Below are positions 45,500-53,232 of a stretch of DNA of 64,000 nucleotides, piece by piece. The DNA is taken from the NCBI RefSeq assembly GCF_009765985.1, contig NZ_LMUM01000028.1, positions 163,467 to 227,466 of the forward strand. The letters are read 5' to 3'. Position 1 is the stretch's first letter. Each line of letters begins with the position of its first letter. The DNA comes from Acidobacterium sp. S8. GTDB lineage: Bacteria > Acidobacteriota > Terriglobia > Terriglobales > Acidobacteriaceae. The translations under genes were made by a program, and so were the position numbers. The notes beneath the pieces were generated by a model. That model saw only the letters and a program-made list of their open reading frames with translations. It ran no database searches and was not told where the DNA came from.

Positions 45500-46707
45500 G
45501 CCGATCTCACCGGGATGTCGATCGAAAGACGGGTACCCTCCTTGCCGTCAATGCTGAACTTCCCGCCGAGGCTCTCAATACGCTCCCGCATGCCGCGAAG
45601 CCCGTTTCCTTCCTGCCGTATGTTGCCGCGGCCGTTGTCTTCTACAGTAAGCGATGTGCGTTCTTTTTCTGTATCGAAGCGCATAAGGCATTGGCTGGCC
45701 TGTGCATGGCGCACGATGTTCGTAACCGCCTCGCGCACCGCCAGGGCGAGCACCGTTTCTTCTGCAGGCAAGAGAGATGGCGGCTTCGATTCGCAGGTGA
45801 GTATTACGCCTGCTGCATCCAGCGTGCGATGGGCTCGTTCAATTTCAGCTATAAGGCCTTCGGAGCGATATCCCCGAATCGCCTCACGTACTTCGCTCAA
45901 TGCCTTGCGCGAAACTTGTTCGACCTCGCCTATTTCCTGACGCGCCCGCTGTGGATCGCGTTCGAAGAGGCGTCCCGCTAATTCTGACTTCAGAACGATG
46001 ACGGAGAGAGTATGCCCTAGAACATCATGAAGATCACGCGCAATGCGTTCACGCTCGGCAAGCTTGGCGAGTTGCTCGATCTCCTCCTGAGCCAGTTGGA
46101 GCGTGGCTTTCGATCGGATCTTTTGTGATGTAAGAAGGTTTGTTCCGCCGACGACGACGCAGAAAAATGCTGGAAATCCCCAGGCCCACGGGCTGATGTG
46201 TAGCAAGTATCCTTCAAGTGCAATGGCGCCGCAGAGAGAAGCAATGGTACCGGCGACGAGTCCGAGCGAGTCACTGATGAAGGGGATGAAGGCTGCAACG
46301 TAGACCAGCATGCCACACGCCGAGTTGTTATAGGGCAGATACAGTAGGCCGAGAGCAAACATTGCTATGAGTAATAAATAACTCTGAACTTTTGTGCGTG
46401 CGAACACCAATCCGGAATAAATAGCGAGGAACACGCCATAGACCGCGGCAAATTCCAGCCAGTAGCGCAGATTGCGGCGGGCTATCGGCTCAATGAAAAA
46501 GAAAACGGAGTAGACCAGCCATACGTAGTCATAGAGACGGTTCTTATCTGGCCAGCCGCTCCGACGTCGCGCGTCGCCAGGCACCGTGTGAACACGAACT
46601 GCCTCATAAGCCTGTTCGGGAGTTACTTTGTCGCAGCCGCTTGCCAGCGAATGCCACACTCCAGGCGGCATCCTTGATGAAGATTCGGATTTATGGTTCT
46701 CTTCCAC
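45496..46707 (-). CDS. DesK/HisKA_3-type sensor histidine kinase
   Basis: A 403-residue kinase. Residues about 60-195 form 4-6 hydrophobic helices (VWLVYSVFFFIEPIA, LLLIAMFALGLLYLPY, AIALEGYLL, FFCVVVGGTNLL), a sensor embedded in the membrane as in DesK. A coiled linker (LQLAQEEIEQLAKLAERE) leads to the phospho-acceptor His227 in RERIARDLHDVLGHTLSV, followed by a HATPase domain (REAVTNIVRHAQASQC, VEDNGRGNIRQEGNGLRGMRERI). It overlaps the response regulator by 4 nt and begins 4 nt after the ABC permease gene, so all are one operon. A membrane-fluidity or envelope-stress signal is the inference. Confidence 0.94.
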   Translation of the reverse strand: MEENHKSESSSRMPPGVWHSLASGCDKVTPEQAYEAVRVHTVPGDARRRSGWPDKNRLYDYVWLVYSVFFFIEPIARRNLRYWLEFAAVYGVFLAIYSGLVFARTKVQSYLLLIAMFALGLLYLPYNNSACGMLVYVAAFIPFISDSLGLVAGTIASLCGAIALEGYLLHISPWAWGFPAFFCVVVGGTNLLTSQKIRSKATLQLAQEEIEQLAKLAERERIARDLHDVLGHTLSVIVLKSELAGRLFERDPQRARQEIGEVEQVSRKALSEVREAIRGYRSEGLIAEIERAHRTLDAAGVILTCESKPPSLLPAEETVLALAVREAVTNIVRHAQASQCLMRFDTEKERTSLTVEDNGRGNIRQEGNGLRGMRERIESLGGKFSIDGKEGTRLSIDIPVRSA

Positions 46708-46711
46708 GTTG

Positions 46712-47503
46712 CTATGCCTTTGCTTCGCTGCGAGTAAAGATTAGCCACGAGGCGCCCAGCATCAGGCAGGTAAATCCAGCTAAAGCTTCCCAATGAATGA
46801 GCGTAGCACTCGAACGAGCATAGCCAAAGACGTTTAACGCAAGTTGTGCGTAATGATAAGTCGGTAGCACGACTGCCGTTTTCTGTAGCCAGTGGGGCAG
46901 CACTTCGATCGGCATCCACAGGCCTGAACAGAAAGACATAGGAAGATAAATCAGATTGATCACACCAGGTGCTGCATTGGGCGGCATGATCAGGGACAGC
47001 AGCAAGCCGAGGCTGGCGAAGGGAATTGAACCAATGATGACGACTCCGGCCAAATGGAAAATTTGGCCCGGTGTCGCATGTACGCCGCCTAAAGTCAGTC
47101 CCAGCGTCATGAGCATAGCAACGATCACGACTCCGAAGGCCATGCAAGTGAGCACTTTTGCCCCAAGATAAGCCACGCGAGGCATCGGGCTTGCCTGCTT
47201 TACCTCCAGCCAACCCTGCGCGCGCTCAGCGGAAATGCCCGCTCCAAGATTGAACAGCGCCGCGGCGATCATACCGAAGCAGCTGTATCCCGCTACTAGA
47301 TATTGAGCGTAGTTGAGTCCCGGGCCGGTGTGCCTGTTCGTCACTCCGAAGAGCAGATAGAACATGATAGGAAAGCCCAATGTAGCCAGCGAGAACATCC
47401 GATTGCGGAGAGCCTTCAGGAATTCGTAGCGCGTCTCCTTGACAAAGAGGTTTAGATAATAGGGTGTGCCCAGCGATACTGGACGAATTGCAGATGTAGC
47501 CAT
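46712..47503 (-). CDS. ABC-2 type transporter permease
   Basis: A 263-residue permease with six predicted helices. It begins with an amphipathic segment (YLNLFVKETRYEFLKALRN), then MFSLATLGFPIMFYLLFGV, and later GCFGMIAAALFNLGAG-like, VARVAYLGAKVLTC, IPFASLGLLLSLIMPPNAAP, INLIYLPMSFCSGLWMPIEV and a last helix near the C-terminus. This is the ABC-2 (DrrB/YvfS-like) fold. It pairs with the ATPase 15 nt upstream. The substrate is unknown; in DesKR-linked systems it is usually lipid-related or a toxic peptide or drug. Confidence 0.92.
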   Translation of the reverse strand: MATSAIRPVSLGTPYYLNLFVKETRYEFLKALRNRMFSLATLGFPIMFYLLFGVTNRHTGPGLNYAQYLVAGYSCFGMIAAALFNLGAGISAERAQGWLEVKQASPMPRVAYLGAKVLTCMAFGVVIVAMLMTLGLTLGGVHATPGQIFHLAGVVIIGSIPFASLGLLLSLIMPPNAAPGVINLIYLPMSFCSGLWMPIEVLPHWLQKTAVVLPTYHYAQLALNVFGYARSSATLIHWEALAGFTCLMLGASWLIFTRSEAKA

Positions 47504-47518
47504 GGTATTGTCCCTTCT

Positions 47519-48466
47519 CTACTGGTTGACTGATTTTGTTAGTGCGAGGAACGCATCTTCCAGCGCTGCTGCGGAGATCTCCAGATCGTGCAGAGTCTCG
47601 TCCCTCTGCAGCATGACCCGAATCACCGACTCGGGATGGCTCGTCGTGATAACCAGAGCGTCCCGGTCTTCGACGATATCCGTCACCGTTGGCAGGGTCC
47701 GAACAAAATCCCGTTCGAGGCGTGTGACGCAACGAATACGGCGGCCGGAGACGCGGTTCTTGATCTCGGTAGGCGTACCTTCCGCCACCATGAAACCTTT
47801 GTTCATGACAAGAATGCGATTCGCGAGAGCGTCGGCTTCTTCGAGGTAGTGCGTGGTCAGCAGCACGCTCTTTCCGCGAGCGGAAAGCAAGCGAATCTGT
47901 GTCCATAGATTGCGTCGCGCCTCGATGTCCATGCCGACAGTGGGTTCGTCGAGAAAGACAAGCTCCGGATCGCCGCAAAGGGCCAGCCCGAAGAGCGCAC
48001 GCTGCTTCTGTCCCCCAGATAGCTTGCCGAAGAATTTATCTTCGATGCCTTCGAGTCCGGCGATGCGAACTACTTCATTAGCGGACAACGGTTTCGGATA
48101 GTAGCTGCGAAAGAGATCGATATGCTCGCGTACACGCAGGTTTTCCGGAACCTTGGCCACCTGCAGCATGGCGCCGATCCGCGTCCGCGCAGAGGAGTCG
48201 CGTGGATTGCGTCCGAGAACACGCACGCTGCCGGAGGTCGGGGAAATAAGTCCCAACAGAAGACGGATCGCCGTCGTTTTACCTGCTCCATTCGGGCCTA
48301 GCAACGAGACGATCTCGCCTGGATAAATCTCAAAGGAAAAATGATCCAAGGCAGTATTTGTTCCGTATCGCTTTGTCACCGAATGCAGTCGCGCAATTTC
48401 CCCGCCACTGTGAGAGGGCATCAATTCTTCTTCTGTTTGTTCGGCGGAAACCGTGAGAGTCGACAT
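47519..48466 (-). CDS. ABC transporter ATP-binding protein
   Basis: A 315-residue DrrA/CcmA-type ATPase. GAGGAGG precedes the ATG. Seen: Walker A LLGPNGAGKTTA (57-65), Q-loop in AMLQVAKVPE, signature KLSGGQKQR (149-156), Walker B LVFLDEPTVGMD (169-180), and the switch histidine in LLTTHYLEEAD. The C-terminal about 80 residues (ERDFVRTLPTVTDIVEDRDALV) are the DUF4162-like extension common in DrrA proteins. It energises the ABC-2 permease next to it and shares the operon with the two-component pair. Confidence 0.95.
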   Translation of the reverse strand: MSTLTVSAEQTEEELMPSHSGGEIARLHSVTKRYGTNTALDHFSFEIYPGEIVSLLGPNGAGKTTAIRLLLGLISPTSGSVRVLGRNPRDSSARTRIGAMLQVAKVPENLRVREHIDLFRSYYPKPLSANEVVRIAGLEGIEDKFFGKLSGGQKQRALFGLALCGDPELVFLDEPTVGMDIEARRNLWTQIRLLSARGKSVLLTTHYLEEADALANRILVMNKGFMVAEGTPTEIKNRVSGRRIRCVTRLERDFVRTLPTVTDIVEDRDALVITTSHPESVIRVMLQRDETLHDLEISAAALEDAFLALTKSVNQ

Positions 48467-48554
48467 CTTGCCTCCTCGTGCTTACAGGAGACAGAATGCA
48501 ACTTAGCGCGGACGAAAATCAGTGGAGTCTGTCACAAATCCGGGATGACAGTTG

Positions 48555-49265
48555 TCATGTAGACGTGCCCGCAGGAACCCATTCCATTTCGATGAGGCCC
48601 GGAAGTTGAGCGATATCATTCAATACACCAGGGTTCTTCTTCGAATCCTTGTGTGCAGGCCAGCGCACCTCCAATTCGAATTTCTTCAGGTGCGTTTGCA
48701 TCTGGTGCTTCACGGAAACGGAGCGAACTGCGATTCTCGCCGATTCCAAAAGTCGCCGCAGCTCAGTTTCAGAAATACCATCGTCCGAAAGCGTTAAGCA
48801 CAAAGTCGCCTGTTGTTGCTCTTCAATTCTCGTCTCTAGCCAGTGCAGTGTGGAAAGAATAATAAAGCCAAGTACTGCGGCGACGGAACCGAGTATGATC
48901 TGTCCTCCGCCGAGGCAGAGGCCGACAACTGTGGCGAACCACATCGTCGCTGCCGTCGTCACTCCGATGACCAAATTGTCTTTGCGGAGAATCGCTCCGG
49001 CGCCGATAAATCCCACCCCGGTGAGGATGCCGAGGGGCAGGCGCATCAGATCCATCACGGCATAGGAATCATGCGGCTTGCCATTCGTCGGCAGCAGCAG
49101 GTTCATCTGGATCATGGCAATCGACGCAGCGAGTGCCACCAGCATCGTCGTACGCAGTCCAGCGGGATTGCCATGCTTGCTGCGGTTCGTGCCTAACAGT
49201 GCGCCTGCCAGCAGCGTGATGACAATCCTTATAGCTATCGTTTGCCAGGTGATCTCGACGGGCAT
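48555..49265 (-). CDS. MgtC/SapB-family membrane protein
   Basis: A 236-residue protein. AGAAGGAG lies 5 nt before the ATG at 49265, which gives MPVEITWQTIAIRIVITLLAG. Residues 1-145 are the MgtC domain with four helices (LLAGALLGTNRSKHGNPAGLRTTM, MRLPLGILTGVGFIGAGAIL, TTAATMWFATVVGLCLGGG). A soluble ACT-like C-terminal domain follows (ATLCLTLSDDGISETELRRLL). MgtC proteins modulate ATP synthase and Mg2+ or phosphate adaptation in pathogens; the role in soil bacteria is less clear. It lies between a polyphosphate-glucokinase-like gene and the ABC operon on the same strand. Confidence 0.92.
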   Translation of the reverse strand: MPVEITWQTIAIRIVITLLAGALLGTNRSKHGNPAGLRTTMLVALAASIAMIQMNLLLPTNGKPHDSYAVMDLMRLPLGILTGVGFIGAGAILRKDNLVIGVTTAATMWFATVVGLCLGGGQIILGSVAAVLGFIILSTLHWLETRIEEQQQATLCLTLSDDGISETELRRLLESARIAVRSVSVKHQMQTHLKKFELEVRWPAHKDSKKNPGVLNDIAQLPGLIEMEWVPAGTST

Positions 49266-49331
49266 GCAACTCCTTCTGAACAGAATCGTCTGGTTCGATG
49301 AAGATGCGGCGCAAATGGTGGCCAGCAAAGA

Positions 49332-50051
49332 TCAGAAATCGTGCTGCCAGAGAGCGGCTCCGCCGAGCAATCCATCTTCGTTCGAAATAACAGTCACGTT
49401 TTCAGCCAGCTTAAAGGTGATCTCTTTAGCGTTTCCACCGCCAATATAAAGATGATCCCAGTTGAAAGTCGCCACGGTCTGCGCGACGGCCTTCTCGACC
49501 AGTTTGTTCCAGTGCTTTTTCCCGTATTTCTTGAAGCCGCGTTTTCCCAGGAAGTCTTCGTAGGTCTTGTCCTTGATCCACGGATGATGGCCCAGCTCGA
49601 GACCGGGGCATAAGTGGCCTTCGGTATAGATGGCGGAGCCGAGGCCGGTGCCAAGAGTCAGAATCATCTCTACGCCTTTACCGCGGATCGCCGCGAAGCC
49701 TTGCACAGCAGCGTCGTTGGCTATGCGTGCAGGTTTCTTCCAGCGTTTCTCAAGCTCGCCCTGCAAGTTGAATCCGACCCATTTCGGATGTAGATTGACG
49801 GCGGTAAAGATCGTGCCGCGCTTGACCACTCCCGGAAACCCTACTGAGACTCGATCGAAGGAGGGCACCTTTTTCTTGAGTAGTTCAAGTGTCGCCAGAA
49901 CTTTATCTGGCGTGGGATTTTTTGGCGTTGGCGTGCGCAAGCGCTCAGTAAGCGGCTTTCCGTTTGAATCGAGCAACATGATCTTGAGGCCGGTTCCACC
50001 GACATCGATGCACAGGGTGTCTGGAGCTTTGCGCTTAATTTTAGTTGGCAT
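49332..50051 (-). CDS. ROK-family kinase, probable polyphosphate glucokinase
   Basis: A 239-residue ROK protein. Seen: phosphate-1 motif CIDVGGTGLKIMLLD (13-27), VSVGFPGVVKRGTI, the catalytic Asp in IANDAAVQGFAAIRG, phosphate-2 MILTLGTGLGSA, and PGLELGHHPWIKDKTYEDFLG. ROK glucokinases normally carry a zinc-binding CxCGxxGC after ELGH. Its absence, with the short length, matches the polyphosphate/ATP-dependent glucokinase group, which phosphorylates glucose with polyphosphate. It is 35 nt downstream of a small P-loop kinase gene. Confidence in the fold is high, but in the phosphoryl donor only moderate. Confidence 0.85.
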   Translation of the reverse strand: MPTKIKRKAPDTLCIDVGGTGLKIMLLDSNGKPLTERLRTPTPKNPTPDKVLATLELLKKKVPSFDRVSVGFPGVVKRGTIFTAVNLHPKWVGFNLQGELEKRWKKPARIANDAAVQGFAAIRGKGVEMILTLGTGLGSAIYTEGHLCPGLELGHHPWIKDKTYEDFLGKRGFKKYGKKHWNKLVEKAVAQTVATFNWDHLYIGGGNAKEITFKLAENVTVISNEDGLLGGAALWQHDF

Positions 50052-50086
50052 ACGAAAGCAATATACCGTGCTTGAGAGGTATGTGG

Positions 50087-50647
50087 CTAAACAGCTGTGA
50101 TGAACCTCAGTGCAGCGGGAAGCAATGAATCGACGCTTTCGGTTGTGTCGAGCTCCAGCTTGTCGCCCAGGATAGGCTCGAAGGCAGCCTTCACTCGAAG
50201 GTAGAGATCAAAATCGCGATTGCGCGCAGGGTGATTCGAATCTGCGATACGAAGGCGGCTTTCCGCGGCCTCATCGGAGCATGTTAATAACAGGATCCGC
50301 CATGGCGCTCCGGATTTCTCAGCCGCTGTGATCACCTCTTCGATCTGCGCATTGCGTGAGAAGGTGCGGCCATCAAAGAAGATATATTCTCCGCGGCGAT
50401 GTTGTGTAAGATACGCTGCTGCATCGATCATGGCATGCATACAGAGAGCGTCCTGTTCTGCTGTGTAGTCAGTCATTGGGCCGGGAAACAGGGAATCCCG
50501 GACGCGGTCCTTATCGAGAATGGTTGCCGCATTCAATTTCGCTGCGAGTGCTTTGGCCAGCGTGCTTTTTCCTGTTGCGGGTAGTCCCGCCAGCAATATC
50601 CAGACGGCGATGGGATTTCTCCTGGTTGGTTTGAATATCTGATTCAT
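50087..50647 (-). CDS. Small P-loop kinase (AAA_33 / gluconokinase-like)
   Basis: A 186-residue P-loop protein: Walker A VWILLAGLPATGKSTLAKAL (P-loop 21-29), DKDRVRDSLFPG, helix EYIFFDGRTFSRNAQIEEVI after a Walker-B-like strand, and the Arg-rich lid ESRLRIADSNHPARNRDFDLY. This is the AAA_33 / zeta-toxin / shikimate- or gluconate-kinase-like group; the substrate cannot be assigned. It heads the leftward run of genes ending at 44885 and precedes the glucokinase-like gene by 35 nt, so phosphorylation of a sugar or nucleoside is plausible. Confidence 0.8.
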   Translation of the reverse strand: MNQIFKPTRRNPIAVWILLAGLPATGKSTLAKALAAKLNAATILDKDRVRDSLFPGPMTDYTAEQDALCMHAMIDAAAYLTQHRRGEYIFFDGRTFSRNAQIEEVITAAEKSGAPWRILLLTCSDEAAESRLRIADSNHPARNRDFDLYLRVKAAFEPILGDKLELDTTESVDSLLPAALRFITAV

Positions 50648-50676
50648 TCTGGCATGCCTGCGTATGAATTGCCGGC

Positions 50677-50727
50677 AGCCAAAATAAACGGTGCCGCAGT
50701 TGGCCTACGGCACCGTTTATTTTGGCT
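50677..50727 (-). terminator. Long hairpin terminator behind the sedolisin gene
   Basis: A perfect 20-bp stem (arms AGCCAAAATAAACGGTGCCG and complement, 50677-50696 and 50708-50727) with an 11-nt loop. It lies just beyond the sedolisin stop at 50745 on the minus strand; its distal arm ends in T-rich sequence. It separates that gene from the kinase gene. Confidence 0.85.
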
Positions 50728-50744
50728 GAATCGTTACGTTTTTG

Positions 50745-52460
50745 CTAGGGTGCGAGTGTGTTGATCAGGGCAGGCTTCGGACTACCCCACCCGGTGACAA
50801 GATCGTAGCCCGTAACTGCGGAATACGAGCCTGATGTGCCGCTGGTGATGTCGTGGAAGTCGGTGCCATATGTGGCTGTCACGTTCTGTGGATAGATGAT
50901 TGGATTCAGGTAGCCGACTTTCGAGCTCCCCTCAGATGCCAGCTGCTGGTTCACGAGTGCGATGAAGCCGGCCCACATGGGAGCTGCGAAGCTGGTGCCG
51001 CCGTACTCGTTCGCCAGGCAGGTTGTCTGGTCAGAGCATGTGTAGAAGGTGAAGTTAGCATTAGCTGACACATCGGGTCCGTTGCGATAGGTTGTGGAGC
51101 CCTTGTTGCTGGAGTTGATGACGCCGGAAAGTTTTTGCCACGAGGGGATTGCGATCTTATCCGGCGAGATTCCTCCGCCGCTGTCGGCCCAGGCTGTCTC
51201 AGACTTCCATGCGCCACCTGCGCTGGCCGTTATGAGGTCGGTGCCTCCGACCGAGACGACGTACGCATCGTCGGCGGGCCATGCCTCATTTCTTCTCGAC
51301 CATGTTGAAGAGTCGCCGGATGCGGCAAAGAAGGTCTGTCCCTGAGTTGCCATCCTCTCGAAGTAGGGGTCGAGTGTGCTGGGGTCGGCGGGTGTCCATC
51401 CCCACGAGCAGCCTATGGTCGTAGGCAGGGGACTGTGGGTTGTCATCGAGCTGAGAATCGCCGTATCTGTCGAGCCGATATACATGACCAGACTCGACAG
51501 GCCGGGCGCCATGCCGAGGGCCTGGGTCATATCGAGGGTCTGTTCGGTATCGTCGCATCGGCCGCCTGCGCGACTGTCGACGCAGGAAGTGCTTGTGCCG
51601 TCGACGGAGACCAGGGAGACGGGAACCTTGTTGGTCTGCCCCACATTCTTGTAGTACGTGGTCAGATCGGCAAGATCGGTGCCTTCGTACTCGAAGAGGC
51701 CGAGGTTCTGGCCAGCACCGGTCAGAGCCGTTCCATCGTAATAGGCTGCACGCATATCGCTGCCCAGGAAGGAAGCTGATGGTCCAGAGCCGGTGGTAGC
51801 GTGACTTACAAGCGTCTTCGGATCAATTCCATGTGCCTTGGCATACTCGGTCTTGCTGATCAGTAACGGATGTGGAAGGGAATAGTTGTCCAGTCCGGAG
51901 ACGTGCCATAACGGAAAGGACAGAGTGGTCGTTGGTTCGCGGTCCGCCGAGTAGAATATGCGATTCTCGGTGGGATGCCGGTACAGGCGCATGGTTAGGT
52001 TGAAGGCGGATTCCACCGCGGAAACCGGTCCTTTCACCTCTACATTCATGCCATCTCTTGATCCGCCGGTAACGGTGAGACCGTTGGCTTTGGCGAACTT
52101 GAGGACGGCGTCATAGTCTGCCTGGCTTGGTCCGAACCGATCGGTAAATTCGGAGACGGTAAGAAAATGCCGATAAGAGGGATTTTCCGGATTGTAGAGA
52201 TCTTCCAGGAGCAAGTCGAGACCAGCGTGATCGCGTAACGGCAAGACGATATTGAGGCTCATGATCTGTGTTGGAGCGAGTCGTCCAACGGGAGACGAGA
52301 GCTTATCGCGTACGGTATCGCGGACGTGACGCGTGGCCGTGTATTGGGCGCGGGTGATTGCAGTACCGAATAAGAGGGTGAGTGTTGCGAGCAAGACTGC
52401 TCGACATCTTCTCGACGAAGTAAAAGCCGAGCTTGCGAGAACTGCCTTATCCATAACCAT
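50745..52460 (-). CDS. Sedolisin/kumamolisin-type serine-carboxyl peptidase (family S53), exported
   Basis: About 571 residues from ATG 52460, giving a signal segment with CRAVLLATLTLLFGTAITRAQ; the frame can extend 22 codons further. Residues about 60-215 are the pro-kumamolisin activation domain (VLPLRDHAGLDLLLEDLYNPENPSYRHFLTVSEFTDRFGPS). The catalytic domain shows the Glu/Asp pair in DDTEQTLDMTQALG, a WGW-type strand with the oxyanion-hole region, and the nucleophile in YGGTSFAAPMWAGF. The C-terminal FHDITSGTSG and YDLVTGWGSP fit the Ca2+ site of S53 enzymes. These are acid-active secreted endopeptidases, sensible for an acidic-soil organism. A hairpin terminator follows. Confidence 0.93.
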   Translation of the reverse strand: MVMDKAVLASSAFTSSRRCRAVLLATLTLLFGTAITRAQYTATRHVRDTVRDKLSSPVGRLAPTQIMSLNIVLPLRDHAGLDLLLEDLYNPENPSYRHFLTVSEFTDRFGPSQADYDAVLKFAKANGLTVTGGSRDGMNVEVKGPVSAVESAFNLTMRLYRHPTENRIFYSADREPTTTLSFPLWHVSGLDNYSLPHPLLISKTEYAKAHGIDPKTLVSHATTGSGPSASFLGSDMRAAYYDGTALTGAGQNLGLFEYEGTDLADLTTYYKNVGQTNKVPVSLVSVDGTSTSCVDSRAGGRCDDTEQTLDMTQALGMAPGLSSLVMYIGSTDTAILSSMTTHSPLPTTIGCSWGWTPADPSTLDPYFERMATQGQTFFAASGDSSTWSRRNEAWPADDAYVVSVGGTDLITASAGGAWKSETAWADSGGGISPDKIAIPSWQKLSGVINSSNKGSTTYRNGPDVSANANFTFYTCSDQTTCLANEYGGTSFAAPMWAGFIALVNQQLASEGSSKVGYLNPIIYPQNVTATYGTDFHDITSGTSGSYSAVTGYDLVTGWGSPKPALINTLAP

Positions 52461-52837
52461 GAACCATGCTCCTTGGGAAATGCAATGTGGGTATCGTTTT
52501 TCTGTATTTGCTGTACTGAAGGACAATTTGCTGTCGGCAACGCCCAGACGATATAGGGCAGCGAGGTCCGCTGCGAAATTGTGCAGCTACGTTAGCACCG
52601 ATTGATTTTCATCGGTCAAACTATTTTCAGAAGATAGTAAGCAGGAGATAGGTGTTACTTAGGGGCATGTACTGATAGATATGGCGACTTAACTACTACT
52701 TTTAGAGATGAAATGAGCAAGAAGTAACTCACTTCACGAACAGTGCATGTCGGGTGAGCACCGACTCCGCGGAATCCAGTGTCAGCATGCACGGCATGAG
52801 CCTTAATTGACCTGTGCAGCGGGGATTTCCCATCCCA
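52461..52837 (+). other. Leader region of the sedolisin gene, no gene seen
   Basis: Between the sedolisin start and repeat copy B. It carries no coding-like frame longer than a few dozen codons. DNA near 52600-52740 is AT-rich and probably holds the leftward promoter, but I cannot name the boxes with confidence. Confidence 0.45.
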
Positions 52838-53126
52838 GGGGTCGGGGACTACCCCCCTCTCATCGGCTCTCTTTCACGTATTATCAAACACATAGCGGGG
52901 GATCATCCCCCGCTATCCCATTGAATCGAAATGATTTAAGTGCAATCTAGTGTTTTCAATCACTTAGCAGGGGGTCTCTGCTTTTCCATGGTCATCTCCC
53001 ACCCTTTCGCAAAAACGCGAAAGGATGGGGCACCCAGGTTTTTCTTTCCAAGAGTGAAATTCTTCCTCTATTTCAAGTATAGCTTTTTGAGGCATAATTC
53101 CATGCCAGCATTTGTTTGAACAAATA
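52838..53126 (-). repeat. Dispersed repeat element with palindrome, copy B
   Basis: Inverted, collinear counterpart of 36729-36993. Block 1 is at 53065-53126, block 2 at 52946-52976, and the palindrome at 52893-52915, again exactly 30 nt from block 2. The gap between blocks 1 and 2 is 88 nt here against 67 nt in copy A, and a CCTTTCGC hairpin (52997-53035) lies within it. A GGGGGG run near 52850 matches the G-rich end of copy A. In one frame block 1 reads ICSN..W..IM..K.ILEIE in both copies, though copy A has an in-frame stop. Confidence 0.75.
52997..53035 (+). repeat. CCTTTCGC-type palindromic repeat nested in copy B
   Basis: TCCCACCCTTTCGC, an A-rich loop, then GCGAAAGGATGGGGCACCC. It is nearly identical to 54434-54474 and the inverse of 25800-25840. 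Its position inside the larger repeat, where copy A has unrelated DNA, suggests that it inserted later. Confidence 0.78.
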
Positions 53127-53232
53127 AATTTATTTTTAGAATGCCATTTCTGCGGAAATCGGTGAGTTCGTGGCTGTTGCGGCGATCTGTCATGGATAAT
53201 GGTTTGCGAAAACGAACTGGAACAGGAGCGTA

